Source: Paenibacillus turicensis
Lineage (GTDB): Bacteria > Bacillota > Bacilli > Paenibacillales > Paenibacillaceae
Reading direction: 5' to 3'
DNA length: 64,000 nt
Assembly: GCF_017873435.1 (NCBI RefSeq)
Contig: NZ_JAGGKG010000006.1
Coordinates: 62,001-126,000, forward strand
Under the pieces are notes generated by a model. The model made no database searches and had not been told where the DNA came from. It saw nothing but the letters and a program-made list of their open reading frames with translations. Each line of letters starts with the position of its first letter. Within the stretch, counting starts at the first letter, position 1. The position numbers and the translations under genes were made by a program. Below are positions 45,022-55,405 of the stretch, one piece after another.

Positions 45022-45050
45022 TAGATTTGTGTATAGGACTTATGTATAAT
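45022..45050 (+). promoter_or_regulatory. Candidate promoter for the TPP-riboswitch operon
   Basis: A -10 TATAAT (45045-45050) lies 17 bases after a weak -35 (TAGATT, 45022-45027), about 33 bases before the riboswitch. Confidence 0.5.
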
Positions 45051-45082
45051 GATAGTCATTACAAATTCCATATTTTTGTTTT

Positions 45083-45177
45083 GCACTAGGGGTGCCGTAG
45101 CTGGCTGAGAGATCTATGTAAACATACATAGGTTAACCCTTGTACCCGATCTGGATAATACTAGCGTGGGGAAGTGC
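45083..45177 (+). ncRNA. TPP riboswitch (THI element)
   Basis: Contains the conserved segments GGGGTGCC, CTGGCTGAGA, AACCCTTGTACCCGATCTGG, ATAATACTAGCGTGGGGAAG, closed by a GCACT/AGTGC P1 stem. A terminator follows at 45230-45268, so excess thiamine pyrophosphate should stop transcription of ykoFEDC. Confidence 0.95.
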
Positions 45178-45229
45178 GGCGAAGCTAATAATTTATACCT
45201 TTAGTTGATTTTTCAAATTATTAGATAGA

Positions 45230-45268
45230 ACTGCGCTTTCTGATTCATTTAGAAAGTGCAGTTTTTTT
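45230..45268 (+). terminator. Riboswitch terminator
   Basis: ACTGCGCTTTCT (45230-45241) pairs with AGAAAGTGCAGT (45251-45262), followed by seven T. It is the expression platform of the TPP riboswitch. Confidence 0.9.
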
Positions 45269-45323
45269 ATGCTCTTCGCCCTCCTTAACGTTTATATCCG
45301 ACACTTTAAAAGGAGGATTTATT

Positions 45324-45992
45324 ATGTCAACACAGCAAAACATAGCACAAAACAATGTAGGGTGTGGCACAGGGAGAATTGTTGGCTGCAGGTTTTCGCT
45401 TTATCCGATGAGCGATCAATTTGTTTCCATTATTTTAAATGCCATTAATGAAACCAACACTTCTAAGGTGTGGCTTGAAAGTGACAGCATTAGCACCTGT
45501 GTACGGGGGAAAATGAACCACGTATTTGATGTGGTGCAGTCTATTTATCAGCACGCAGCTAGCAGTAAACAACATGTGGTATTTAGTGCAACTTTCTCTA
45601 TAGGTTGCCCTGGTGATACTGCGGGAGACAGCTACATGGATGTTGATGATACGTTATGTAATGAAGTCAGTTATGATCAGGAGGCCAAGGCCCAATTTGC
45701 CCTTTATCCATTAGGAGAAGTTAATTATATGGATACGATTTATAGTGCGATGGATATCGCCGAAAAGAGGGGTACATTTGCTGGTGGTGTTCATTATGCG
45801 AGTCAACTACAAGGTTATATTTCAAAAATTTTTGATACACTTCAGGAAGTATTTCAAGCAACCACCAAAGAAACGAATCATGTCGTCATGACCGCTACGA
45901 TCGGTTGCAATAGCCCTTCGGAGCATTCAAAAAATTCAGAAAATTCTAATCATTCACAGCAAGCTACAGCCGAAAAGAAGGGTGATCTCTAA
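45324..45992 (+). CDS. ykoF: YkoF, thiamine/HMP-binding protein
   Basis: 222 residues; the ATG has AAAGGAGG upstream. Two similar ACT-like halves: GCRFSLYPMSDQFVSIILNA with FSATFSIGC, and AQFALYPLGEVNYMDTIYSA with MTATIGC. This is the tandem YKOF domain, which binds thiamine-type ligands. It lacks a signal peptide. The order F-E-D-C is as a compact operon (1-base gap to the next gene) behind a TPP riboswitch, which supports uptake of a thiamine precursor. Confidence 0.92.
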   Translation: MSTQQNIAQNNVGCGTGRIVGCRFSLYPMSDQFVSIILNAINETNTSKVWLESDSISTCVRGKMNHVFDVVQSIYQHAASSKQHVVFSATFSIGCPGDTAGDSYMDVDDTLCNEVSYDQEAKAQFALYPLGEVNYMDTIYSAMDIAEKRGTFAGGVHYASQLQGYISKIFDTLQEVFQATTKETNHVVMTATIGCNSPSEHSKNSENSNHSQQATAEKKGDL

Positions 45993-45993
45993 C

Positions 45994-46620
45994 ATGAAAA
46001 ATTGGAAGCTACGTAACATTATCGTTTTAAGCTCATTATCTGTTGTTTTTGCTGTCATCTACTTGTTATTCCTCCAAGTCGGAAATGTTTTATTTGGTTT
46101 TATGGGACCGATGGGTTATGAAATCATTTTCGGAATTTGGTTTATTGTCTCGATTATCGCCGCGTATATTTTAAGAAGGCCAGGGGCCGCGTTGTTATCT
46201 GAAACGATTGCAGGGACGATTGAGGTGCTCATTGGCAACACAACTGGACCTATTTTAATATTATCTGCTTTTATTCAAGGGTTAGGTGCTGAGGCAGTTT
46301 TTGCTGCATTTCGGTACAAAAGCTATCGCAAGCCTGTATTACTACTTGCTGGAGCAGGCTCAGCGGTATTCAGCTTTATTTGGGGGTACTTCTACTCAGG
46401 GATGTCAGCACTCTCCACTTCACTAGTTATTAGTATGTTTGTTGTACGGATAATAAGTGGAGTTGTACTGGCAGGCTGGTTAGGTAAATGGATTGCTGAT
46501 GCACTCGTTAAAACAGGAGTTTTACGTAATTTTCCGATAGCTAAGCAACAAAAGCTACAGAAGCTACAATCTCATACAAATTCACATGCTACCTCCCATA
46601 CTACTATAAAGGTGGAATGA
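45994..46620 (+). CDS. ykoE: YkoE, membrane substrate component of the thiamine-precursor ECF-type transporter
   Basis: 208 residues from the ATG at 45994; a GTG four codons earlier lies right on the GAAGG site. About five to six membrane helices (IIVLSSLSVVFAVIYLLFL, YEIIFGIWFIVSIIAAYIL, SAVFSFIWGYFYSGMSAL). The long Gln/His/Thr-rich tail is cytoplasmic. It corresponds to the substrate-binding S component. Confidence 0.9.
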   Translation: MKNWKLRNIIVLSSLSVVFAVIYLLFLQVGNVLFGFMGPMGYEIIFGIWFIVSIIAAYILRRPGAALLSETIAGTIEVLIGNTTGPILILSAFIQGLGAEAVFAAFRYKSYRKPVLLLAGAGSAVFSFIWGYFYSGMSALSTSLVISMFVVRIISGVVLAGWLGKWIADALVKTGVLRNFPIAKQQKLQKLQSHTNSHATSHTTIKVE

Positions 46621-46621
46621 A

Positions 46622-48388
46622 ATGATGGCACTTGCAGCTCGTAATTTATCTCTTTATTTAGACGGAAATGACTGCACTCCTTTGTTTTCATCCTTAAATA
46701 TAGAGCTTCAGCCAGGAAAGCTAACCTTATTACTTGGTCCTAGTGGCAGTGGCAAAAGCTCTCTTGCTTTGTGCTTAAACGGAATTTATCCACATGCGAT
46801 AGAGGGGATTGTACATGGCGAGGTGCTTCTTGGACAAAAAGACCTATCCTCAATGAATGCCAGTTCCATTGCAAAACATGTCGGTATTGTGTTTCAAGAT
46901 CCAGACAGTCAGTTTTGTATGCTAAAGGTGGAAGATGAGCTTGCATTTTGTCTTGAAAATATAGGGGTACCTGCTCATCAGATTGATACACGTATTAATG
47001 AAGCACTTACACTCGTTGCTTTAGAAAAATATCGCTATGCTAACATTGAGTCCTTATCTGGCGGGATGAAGCAGCGTTTATCCATCGCTTGTGCTTTAGC
47101 GTTACAGCCCAAAGTGCTTATTTTAGATGAGCCCACTAGTAATCTTGATCCAATCAGTACAAAAGGGATTGCAGCATGTATTGATCGACTAAAGCAACAG
47201 TACAACATTGCTGTCCTGCTAATTGAGCATCAACTAGATGCTTGGATGCCTTACGTGGATCAATTAGCGGTGCTTGGTAAGGAAGGAACTTTTGAATTTC
47301 AAGGTGACGCTGTTGATTATTTTAGCAATCATGTTTCCCAAGCGGCGAAGCTTGGAATATGGATGCCTACCGCGACAACGTTACATGAGGAATTACAGCT
47401 CTACTGTGATCGTAAGTGCAAAACTGTGATTGAAGCAGAGGCACCATTAGATGCAGATGAGCTGTTCGAGAAATGGACAGCAATGCCTGCTTCCATTCGA
47501 AATCATGCATTGCAATACTTAAATCGCAATAAAAGTAAAATGCTAAAGCAGAGTAAAAAAACAAGCCACCTCCCCCCTTTGTTGGAGTTAGATGAGGTAT
47601 CTTTTGCTAGGAAATCTAGAAAATCCAAAATTAATATTATCAACAACATTAGCTTCTGTATTCCTCAAGGTGAATTTATTGCGTTGGTGGGGCCTAATGG
47701 AGCTGGGAAATCTACATTGGCAAGATTAATGTCAGGTTTATTAAAGCCAACACAAGGAGAAATCAAGCTAAACACACTACCACTTCAGCATTATCCTGAA
47801 TTAGAGCTAAGGCAAAGGCTTGGTCTCATTTTTCAGCACCCAGAGCATCAATTTGTAACGGAATCTGTGTATGATGAGTTAGCGTTTAGCATGAGGGAGC
47901 AAGGACTTAATGAGTCCTCCATCCATGAACGTGTTATCGGTTTGCTGGAGCAATATAGGTTATCTCAGCATCGTCATGTCAGCCCCTTTTCGTTAAGTGA
48001 AGGACAAAAACGTAGGCTAAGCGTTGCTGCGATGTTAAGTGAACAGCAAGGATTACTAATCTGTGATGAGCCTACCTATGGACAAGATCAGTTTTCTACT
48101 CAGGAAATTATGGATGCGTTAAATTTGCGTGTGAACCAAGGCATGAGTGTATTTATGATTACACATGATATGGAAATTGTAGAGCAATATTGTCATCGAG
48201 TCATTGTTCTAAACCAAGGAAAAATTGTCTTTGATGGACCTACTTCACAGTTGTGGCAGCTTCCTGATGAGCAGTTAGCCTACTATCATCTAAGCAAGCC
48301 GATATCAGTTGATTTAGCTCAGCAACTTGAAGCCATGAAAAACAGAAAAAGCTCTTATTCTAGTACAAAAGGTAGCGTATCTCTATGA
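46622..48388 (+). CDS. ykoD: YkoD, double ABC ATPase of the thiamine-precursor transporter
   Basis: 588 residues; AAAGGTGG lies upstream of the ATG. Two complete ATP-binding halves: first P-loop LLGPSGSGKSSLALCL, signature LSGGMKQRLSIA and ILDEPTSNLDP; second P-loop VGPNGAGKSTLARLM, signature LSEGQKRRLSVA and ICDEPTYGQD. Fused A and A' subunits are typical for this family. Stop overlaps the start of ykoC. Confidence 0.93.
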   Translation: MMALAARNLSLYLDGNDCTPLFSSLNIELQPGKLTLLLGPSGSGKSSLALCLNGIYPHAIEGIVHGEVLLGQKDLSSMNASSIAKHVGIVFQDPDSQFCMLKVEDELAFCLENIGVPAHQIDTRINEALTLVALEKYRYANIESLSGGMKQRLSIACALALQPKVLILDEPTSNLDPISTKGIAACIDRLKQQYNIAVLLIEHQLDAWMPYVDQLAVLGKEGTFEFQGDAVDYFSNHVSQAAKLGIWMPTATTLHEELQLYCDRKCKTVIEAEAPLDADELFEKWTAMPASIRNHALQYLNRNKSKMLKQSKKTSHLPPLLELDEVSFARKSRKSKINIINNISFCIPQGEFIALVGPNGAGKSTLARLMSGLLKPTQGEIKLNTLPLQHYPELELRQRLGLIFQHPEHQFVTESVYDELAFSMREQGLNESSIHERVIGLLEQYRLSQHRHVSPFSLSEGQKRRLSVAAMLSEQQGLLICDEPTYGQDQFSTQEIMDALNLRVNQGMSVFMITHDMEIVEQYCHRVIVLNQGKIVFDGPTSQLWQLPDEQLAYYHLSKPISVDLAQQLEAMKNRKSSYSSTKGSVSL

Positions 48389-49275
48389 ACATGACCACCT
48401 CAAAACAAATAAACACCTATACGCCTACTAGCCCTTCTAGCGCTTCTGTTGCTCCTGAAGGCGCTAGAAATATTACAAAGAACTCCTATCGTAGCTTTTT
48501 AAATCAGGTTAACCCTGCGATAAAAGCACTCAGCGTCATCGTATGTATTTGTATTTTATCCTTGGCATTAGATTATGTTACTTTCCTTAGCTTCAGCTTG
48601 TTTACACTTATACTAACCTGGACGTTTGGTGTTTTTAACTGGCGAAAATGGCTTTTGCTGCTCATTCCTTTTATATTTTTAGCTTTTGGTTACTTTATGA
48701 CGGCTATTCTATTTCCAAACCACGCTTCAATAGATGAGCAGCATGTTTTATTTTCTTGGGGATTTGTACAACTTCATGCCTCCACACTACAACATGCTAT
48801 TGCCTTAGCCCTGAGACCTTTAGCGTATTGCATGTTATCCTTGTTATTTATTTTAACGACAGACCCAGTGACTTTTATATTTAGCTTAATGCAGCAGTGT
48901 AAGCTATCACCAAAGCTGGCCTATGGTATTTTAGCAGGTTATCGTTTTTTACCTTTGTTTAGACAGGAGTTATCTATCATTCAGCAAGCGCATCGCGTTC
49001 GTGGGGCAGGCCCAAAGCAGAACAAAATTACCAACTTTTTTTACAACATTAAACGAAGTACAATCCCTTTATTTGCGAGTGCAATTCGAAAATCTGAACG
49101 TTTAGCTGTCGCTATGATTTCGCGTGGGTTTACAGGAGATAAAAACCGAGATTACTATGTAAAGCTGCAAGTTACGTGGCGAGACTGGTTGTTTTTTGGC
49201 ATAATGCTATGTGGTGTTGTAGCGGCGTATACTGTTTCGTATTCAATGGGGACGTTAAATTGGGTTGGAAAATAG
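48385..49275 (+). CDS. ykoC: YkoC, CbiQ-like T component of the thiamine-precursor transporter
   Basis: 296 residues; 4-base overlap with ykoD (ATGA). About five membrane helices (LSVIVCICILSLALDYVTFL, WLLLLIPFIFLAFGYFMTAI). Arg-rich coupling motif RVRGAGPKQNK with AMISRGFTG binds the ATPase. It ends the TPP-controlled operon. Confidence 0.9.
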   Translation: MNMTTSKQINTYTPTSPSSASVAPEGARNITKNSYRSFLNQVNPAIKALSVIVCICILSLALDYVTFLSFSLFTLILTWTFGVFNWRKWLLLLIPFIFLAFGYFMTAILFPNHASIDEQHVLFSWGFVQLHASTLQHAIALALRPLAYCMLSLLFILTTDPVTFIFSLMQQCKLSPKLAYGILAGYRFLPLFRQELSIIQQAHRVRGAGPKQNKITNFFYNIKRSTIPLFASAIRKSERLAVAMISRGFTGDKNRDYYVKLQVTWRDWLFFGIMLCGVVAAYTVSYSMGTLNWVGK

Positions 49276-49283
49276 CAAACCTA

Positions 49284-49338
49284 AAAAGGAGTATGGATTG
49301 TTCCTCTAGGTCGAGGCGTTATCCACACTCCTTTTATT
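49284..49338. terminator. Bidirectional terminator between ykoC and murC
   Basis: AAAAGGAGT (49284-49292) pairs with ACTCCTTTT (49327-49335), with GGAT/ATCC inside. It serves both converging operons. Confidence 0.85.
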
Positions 49339-49401
49339 TATCAGCTTTATAATTCTTTATCAGTTTTATCATTCTTTATCACGTTTATCACATGATCACA
49401 A

Positions 49402-50778
49402 TTAATTTTCAAGCTTAGTTGCAAGGTGTTTACCCACCTTATAAATGTCGCCCGCACCCATCGTTAACACTAAATCACCTGAAGCAAGACGGCCTTGTAA
49501 ATCCACTAAAACATCTTCCTTTGTAGGTAAATGTCTTGTATTCGCATTGGAATTTTGTTTAATTAACTCTACCAGTCTGGCTGAATTAATGCCTTCAATT
49601 TGTTTTTCTCCAGCAGGGGAATAAATGTCTGTAATAATTACTTCATCGGCTTCCCCAAATGCCCGACTAAAGTCATCCAACAAAAAGTAGGTTCTTGTAT
49701 AGCGTTGTGGCTGGAAAACAGCAATAATTTTTTTCCCTGTTGCCTTTGCGGCAGAGATCGTAGCTAAAATCTCAGTAGGGTGATGTGCATAGTCATCAAT
49801 AATCAAAATATCATTGTGATCTCCTAACACCTGAAATCTACGTTTTGCACCATGTGTAAGACATATCGCATCAACGATTTCTGCAAAAGGAATTCCTGCC
49901 TCTAAGCACACAATGACCGCTGCCATCGAGTTGTAAACGTTATGCTTACCAGGTACAGATAGATGTACTTGCCCTAACTCTTCGTTGCCATGAAACATCG
50001 TATAGGTTACTTTGCGATCGCCTAATACAAGGTCTTTGGCAATGTAATCACAGTTCTTATCAATACCGTATGTAACAATTTCACTTGTCATTTGCGGCAT
50101 TAACTCAAGGATATTGTGATCATCCCCACATACAACAGCTTTACCACCTGGCTTAATTTGATTCACAAATTGAACATACGCTTGCTTTAATTTGTTGAAA
50201 TCACCGTCATAGTTTTCTAAATGATCTGCTTCGATGTTAGTCACAATGCCATAAGCTGGATAGTAGTGTAGGAATGAGCCATCACTTTCGTCAGCCTCAG
50301 CGACAACATATTTTCCCTTCCCTGCTTTTGCATTTGTTCCTTTATCTACAATTTCACCACCAACGATGTAGGTTGGATCTATGCCACAATTGTCCATGAC
50401 ACTTGCAATCATTGATGTTGTTGTTGTTTTACCATGTGTACCTGCAACAGCTACACCTTCTCGTTCATTTAACAATTTTGCTAGCATTTCAGAACGATGT
50501 AATACAGGAATACCTAGCTTTTCTGCTTCAACGCGTTCCACATTGGTTTTAGGCAAAGCAGTAGAATAAACAACTAAGTCCGCGCCATGAACCTGCTCTG
50601 CCTTGTGCCCAATGTAGATTTTTGCGCCTTTTGTTGCTAATTTTTCAGTTAACTCTTGTGAAGCAAGATCAGAACCGGTTACATTATACCCCATTTCGAG
50701 CATAACACGGGCAATCGCACTCATACCGTATCCACCGATACCGATAAAATGAACATGTTGTTCTGTATAATTCAACAA
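49402..50778 (-). CDS. murC: UDP-N-acetylmuramate-L-alanine ligase
   Basis: 458 residues. Rossmann start HFIGIGGYGMSAIARV, ATP loop GTHGKTTTTSM, EADESDGSF, and IDDYAHHPTEI. It adds L-Ala to UDP-MurNAc in peptidoglycan synthesis. Six bases downstream of folC on the same strand; in B. subtilis murC is elsewhere, so this linkage is a feature of the host group. Confidence 0.95.
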   Translation of the reverse strand: MLNYTEQHVHFIGIGGYGMSAIARVMLEMGYNVTGSDLASQELTEKLATKGAKIYIGHKAEQVHGADLVVYSTALPKTNVERVEAEKLGIPVLHRSEMLAKLLNEREGVAVAGTHGKTTTTSMIASVMDNCGIDPTYIVGGEIVDKGTNAKAGKGKYVVAEADESDGSFLHYYPAYGIVTNIEADHLENYDGDFNKLKQAYVQFVNQIKPGGKAVVCGDDHNILELMPQMTSEIVTYGIDKNCDYIAKDLVLGDRKVTYTMFHGNEELGQVHLSVPGKHNVYNSMAAVIVCLEAGIPFAEIVDAICLTHGAKRRFQVLGDHNDILIIDDYAHHPTEILATISAAKATGKKIIAVFQPQRYTRTYFLLDDFSRAFGEADEVIITDIYSPAGEKQIEGINSARLVELIKQNSNANTRHLPTKEDVLVDLQGRLASGDLVLTMGAGDIYKVGKHLATKLEN

Positions 50779-50784
50779 AGAAAG

Positions 50785-52158
50785 TCACCAGCCTTTTTCA
50801 GAATCGGTTTGATGCAAAAGATTCGCTCTCACATCAGAAATCATATACAATGTACCTGTCACTACGCCCAAATCCTCTTGCTCTGTTTGTGCTAACAATA
50901 GAGAAAGCGCCTTTTTCCAGTCAGGTTCTACAATAATTTTCAAATCTGCCTTTGCATATTGTGCCTTAAGCTCATTCACAATCTCAAATAAGTCTTCCGC
51001 ATCTAATTTTCTCCGAAAATCAGGCTCACTTAATATCAATGTATCCACTATAGGTAATATATGCTGTAAATAGGCACGATGATGCTTATTAGAAAGAATC
51101 CCCATCATCAAATTCAATTTTTTATATTGATACGTTTCAGGAATGCTATTTGCAAGTGATGCTGCACCTTCTGGATTATGAGCGCCATCTAGCACAATTC
51201 TTGGATTGGAATGAACTAATTCCATTCTTCCTGCCCACAATGTATCACGCATGCCTTTTTTAATAGCATCATCACTTAATACATAACCTAGCTGCTTACG
51301 CAAAATTTCCAGCACCGTTAATACACCTGATGCATTTGTACATTGATGCTCACCTTGTAGTCCAATTTCAATCAAAATGTCATGGGAAGGTCCACTAAAG
51401 TGCAACTGTTGGCTAAGCTCATTTATCGGCTCACGTGTATAAGTAAATTGCTCCTGCCACAAATATAATGGTGCATGCTTCGCTTTAGCCGTTTCTTTTA
51501 AAACAGCAATCGCTTCAGGTTGGGTTACACAGCTTACAACAGGAATACCTTCCTTAATAATCCCCGCCTTCTCAGCAGCAATTAATTGGATCGTATCACC
51601 TAACACATCGGTATGATCCATACCAATATTCGTAATGAGAGAAACTAATGGCGTAACAATATTTGTTACATCCATCCTTCCCCCAAGACCAGTCTCCCAT
51701 ACTACAACATCTGGTTTACAATAGCTAGCAAAATAAATAAGCGCAATCGCTGTACTTACTTCAAACATCGTTGGAGAACCTAACTCACTATCTGCAATCT
51801 GCCGAACAATAGGTATCATTTGCGTTGTGACAGATAATAAGGTTTCTTCGGCAATGTCCTCCAAATTATATTGAAAACGGTTTGTGAATTTTGTAATATA
51901 GGGCGACGTAAATGTGCCAACTGTATATCCACATTCCATTAAAGTTCGTGTTAAAAAAGCACAAGAGGAGCCTTTACCATTTGTTCCAGCAACATGGATA
52001 AATTTTAGTTTCTCATGTGGATTCCCAAAGGCATCCATCATCATTAAAATACGTTCAAGTCCTGGTCTAATTCCAAAAGGAATTAAGCTATTAATCCACT
52101 CTACTGCCTCTTCATAACTTGCTGGCAGTTCTTGCTCCCTATTACTCACTTCCATCAT
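50785..52158 (-). CDS. folC: Bifunctional folylpolyglutamate/dihydrofolate synthase
   Basis: About 457 residues; GAAGG lies just before a GTG-AAA-ATG-ATG run, so the start is uncertain by a few codons. Motifs: FIHVAGTNGKGSSCAF (P-loop), TSPYITKFTNRFQ, WETGLGGRMDVTN, TNIGMDHTDVLG and LDGAHNPEGA. It adds glutamates to folate. Downstream of valS after a terminator-like hairpin. Confidence 0.95.
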   Translation of the reverse strand: MMEVSNREQELPASYEEAVEWINSLIPFGIRPGLERILMMMDAFGNPHEKLKFIHVAGTNGKGSSCAFLTRTLMECGYTVGTFTSPYITKFTNRFQYNLEDIAEETLLSVTTQMIPIVRQIADSELGSPTMFEVSTAIALIYFASYCKPDVVVWETGLGGRMDVTNIVTPLVSLITNIGMDHTDVLGDTIQLIAAEKAGIIKEGIPVVSCVTQPEAIAVLKETAKAKHAPLYLWQEQFTYTREPINELSQQLHFSGPSHDILIEIGLQGEHQCTNASGVLTVLEILRKQLGYVLSDDAIKKGMRDTLWAGRMELVHSNPRIVLDGAHNPEGAASLANSIPETYQYKKLNLMMGILSNKHHRAYLQHILPIVDTLILSEPDFRRKLDAEDLFEIVNELKAQYAKADLKIIVEPDWKKALSLLLAQTEQEDLGVVTGTLYMISDVRANLLHQTDSEKGW

Positions 52159-52192
52159 TTTCACCTTCAGTTGATATTATAGGACTACAGAG

Positions 52193-52258
52193 CAAAAAAA
52201 TCCATAACAGATAGTCTTGCACAATGATTATCAAGTAACCAAGTGCAAGACTTTGTTA
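52193..52258 (-). terminator. Terminator between valS and folC
   Basis: CATAAC plus AGTCTTGCAC pair with GTGCAAGACT plus GTTATG around a 20-base loop, followed by seven T on the minus strand. It should limit read-through from valS into folC-murC. Confidence 0.75.
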
Positions 52259-52272
52259 TGTGTTTAATCTAA

Positions 52273-54948
52273 TTAACCTTTTAATTCAGCTATACGCGCA
52301 ATGACTTTATTACGTTTTTCGGTATAATCTGCTTTTTTATTGGTTTCCTCTTCAATTACTTTTGCAGGTGCTTTCGCAACAAAACCTTCATTCGCTAGCT
52401 TCTTCTCTACACGCTCTACCTCTTTATTGTAATGCTCCAATTCTTTTTCAAGGCGAGCAATTTCTTGAGCAATGTCAATTAAGCCTGCGAGTGGTAAAAA
52501 TAGCTCTGCACCTGTAACGATTGCACTCATTGCTTTGTCTGGAGCAGAAATTTGCAGTGAAGCCTCGTAATGTGACGTATTACAGAAGCGTGCAATATAA
52601 TGCTCATTACGAGCTAAAATATTGAGCATTTCCTCTGAGCTTGGTTTAACGAGCAATTCAATCTTTTTGCTCATTGGTACATTTACCTCTGCACGAATGT
52701 TACGCACTGCACGAATGATATCCATTAATAGGTTCATTTCCTGTACAGCGTCTGGTGCTTCAAGTGTAGCATCATACTTAGGCCATTCCGCCAAAGTAAT
52801 TGTATCGCCATCATGCGGCAAATGCTGCCATATTTCCTCGGAAATAAACGGCATAAACGGATGAATTAAGCGCAACGTACGATCAAGTATATAAGCCAGT
52901 ACAGAACCCGTTTTCGCTTTTGCTGCTGCATCCTCACCATAAAACGATAACTTCGCAAATTCGATATACCAATCACAGAGGTCATCCCATATAAAGTTGT
53001 AAAGCACACGACCAGTTTCGCCAAAGTCATAGGCATCTAACAAACGTGTAACCTCACGTGCCGTTTCGTTAAAGCGATGTAGAATCCAACGATCTGCTGT
53101 AGATAAATCTCCAGTAATATCGATTTGCTCATACGTCAAGCCCTCAAGGTTCATCAATGCAAAACGTGAAGCATTCCAAATTTTGTTGGCAAAATTACGC
53201 GCTTGCTCTACACGTTCCCAGCGGAAGCGTAGGTCTTGCCCTGGTGTACTGCCTGTTGAAATCATATAGCGCATCGCATCAGCACCATATTGTTCAATAA
53301 CATCAAGCGGATCAACACCGTTGCCTAATGACTTAGACATTTTTTTACCTTCGCTATCGCGTACTAGACCATGCATAAATACATCTTTAAATGGAATTTG
53401 CTCTGTAAATTCCAATGAAGTAAAGATCATTCTTGCTACCCAGAAATAAATAATATCGTAGCCAGTTACTAAAACATCCGTAGGGAAATAACGTTTAAAG
53501 TCTTCGTTATCTACATCAGGCCAACCTAATGTCGAAAACGGCCATAATGCCGAGCTGAACCACGTATCAAGTACATCGTTATCTTGAATCAGATCGTCTC
53601 TACCTAACTTTTCACGTGCTTCCTCTTCACTATGTGCAACAACCATTTCACCTGTAGCTTCACTGTACCAAGCAGGAATACGATGACCCCACCAAAGCTG
53701 ACGAGAAATACACCAGTCATGTACATTTTCAATCCAATGCAAATACGTTTTTTCAAACCGATCTGGAATAAAATTGACACCTGTGTTATCTTTTTGAGCC
53801 TTAATTGCTGTATCTGCTAACGGCTTCATTTTAACAAACCATTGTGTGGACAAATAAGGCTCAACCACCGCACCAGAACGCTCACTATGCCCAACCTGAT
53901 GTAAATGGTCTTCAATTTTAATTAAAACGCCCATATCCTTCAAATCAGCTACAATTTGCTTACGGCATTCACTACGATCAAGACCGTTATACTTAGCCGC
54001 CTCATGATTCATTGTTCCACTTTCATCCATCACAATGATTTGTGGTAAATCGTGACGAAGACCAACTTCAAAGTCATTTGGATCATGTGCTGGTGTAATT
54101 TTAACTGCACCACTACCAAAATCCTTTTCTACATATTCATCCGCAATAATCGGAATTTCGCGATTAACGATCGGAAGTAGCAAGGTTTTGCCAATAAGGT
54201 GCTTATATCGTTCGTCCTCAGGATGAACAGCCACCGCTGTATCCCCAAGCATCGTTTCAGGACGTGTCGTTGCAACAGTAAGATGCCCGCTGCCATCTGT
54301 AAGTGGATATTGTAAATGATACAAATGTCCATTCACTTCTTTATATTCAACTTCAATGTCAGACAATGCGGTTCTAGCTGCTGGGTCCCAGTTAATAATT
54401 TTTTTACCACGATAAATTAAACCTTTTTCGTACAGCTTCACAAACACTTCGCGTACAGCCTTGGATAAGCCCTCATCTAATGTAAAACGTTCACGGGAGT
54501 AATCAAGAGACAGTCCCATTTTTGCCCATTGCTCTTGAATTGTCTTGTTGTATTGTTCTTTCCATTCCCATACCTGTTCAAGGAATTTCTCTCTGCCAAG
54601 ATCGTAACGGGATAAACCTTGTTCACGTAGCTTTTGTTCTACTTTAGTTTGGGTTGCAATCCCTGCATGGTCAGAACCTGGTAGCCACAACGCATCGAAA
54701 CCTTGCATTCTTTTTGTACGAATAATGATATCCTGTAACGTAAAGTCAAGGGCATGACCAATATGAAGCATACCTGTTACGTTAGGTGGTGGGATTACAA
54801 TCGTAAATGGGGTTGCCTCTTGCTTTTGTCCTGCTTTGAAGTAATCATTTTCAAGCCAATACTTATACCATTTTTGCTCGGCTGCTTTTGGATCATATGT
54901 CGTAGGCATTTCAGCCGAAGCTTGGGAATTCAGCTTCTCTGTCATCAT
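52273..54948 (-). CDS. valS: Valyl-tRNA synthetase
   Basis: 891 residues; AAAGG lies 7 bases before the ATG. Class I motifs: [14 protein letters not shown] (HIGH) and [12 protein letters not shown] (KMSKS), plus editing-domain [10 protein letters not shown] and a C-terminal coiled coil ([20 protein letters not shown]). Charged with valine under T-box control. Confidence 0.97.
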   Translation of the reverse strand: MMTEKLNSQASAEMPTTYDPKAAEQKWYKYWLENDYFKAGQKQEATPFTIVIPPPNVTGMLHIGHALDFTLQDIIIRTKRMQGFDALWLPGSDHAGIATQTKVEQKLREQGLSRYDLGREKFLEQVWEWKEQYNKTIQEQWAKMGLSLDYSRERFTLDEGLSKAVREVFVKLYEKGLIYRGKKIINWDPAARTALSDIEVEYKEVNGHLYHLQYPLTDGSGHLTVATTRPETMLGDTAVAVHPEDERYKHLIGKTLLLPIVNREIPIIADEYVEKDFGSGAVKITPAHDPNDFEVGLRHDLPQIIVMDESGTMNHEAAKYNGLDRSECRKQIVADLKDMGVLIKIEDHLHQVGHSERSGAVVEPYLSTQWFVKMKPLADTAIKAQKDNTGVNFIPDRFEKTYLHWIENVHDWCISRQLWWGHRIPAWYSEATGEMVVAHSEEEAREKLGRDDLIQDNDVLDTWFSSALWPFSTLGWPDVDNEDFKRYFPTDVLVTGYDIIYFWVARMIFTSLEFTEQIPFKDVFMHGLVRDSEGKKMSKSLGNGVDPLDVIEQYGADAMRYMISTGSTPGQDLRFRWERVEQARNFANKIWNASRFALMNLEGLTYEQIDITGDLSTADRWILHRFNETAREVTRLLDAYDFGETGRVLYNFIWDDLCDWYIEFAKLSFYGEDAAAKAKTGSVLAYILDRTLRLIHPFMPFISEEIWQHLPHDGDTITLAEWPKYDATLEAPDAVQEMNLLMDIIRAVRNIRAEVNVPMSKKIELLVKPSSEEMLNILARNEHYIARFCNTSHYEASLQISAPDKAMSAIVTGAELFLPLAGLIDIAQEIARLEKELEHYNKEVERVEKKLANEGFVAKAPAKVIEEETNKKADYTEKRNKVIARIAELKG

Positions 54949-55019
54949 CGATCAACCTTTCATATTCAAATTCATAATTAAACGGCTCAAGATACATTTT
55001 TAATGGAGAGCCCCTTTTA

Positions 55020-55325
55020 GGCAAACAAAAAAGCCTTTCGTCTCAAAGGACGAAAGGCTTACTTTCGCGGTACCACCTTTGTTTCATAAATGATGTATTC
55101 TCATCCTAATGATCTATATCCTATTCATTAAGAAAAATATACCAAGCTCATCTATGACACTTATGCAGATAACGGCTGCTTGCCGACCTATTCTAAGCGA
55201 TACATACTTCGATTCAAATAGGCAACTCCCGGGCGACTTCAATCAGCTACATCCTGTGAAATTTCTCAGCTAATCAATTCCACTCTCTGAAGGCCTCACT
55301 GCTTACTATTCCCGTTCCAAGTTAT
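55020..55325 (-). ncRNA. T-box leader of valS
   Basis: On the minus strand, the T-box sequence AAGGTGGTACCGCG (55066-55080) is followed by a terminator: AAGCCTTTCGTC/GACGAAAGGCTT (55031-55060) with TTTTTTG. Upstream (to about 55325) are stem I elements including AGTAAGCAGTGAGG and GGATGTAGCTGATTGAAGTC; a Val codon (GTC in GAAGTCGCC, or GTA) could be the specifier. Uncharged tRNA-Val should relieve termination. Confidence 0.92.
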
Positions 55326-55405
55326 TAATCAAGTGTAGTTCATGTACAACTTATCCTACATTATATACACTTTATCATACATTGGAACCCCAAGAGAGTC
55401 AAGAT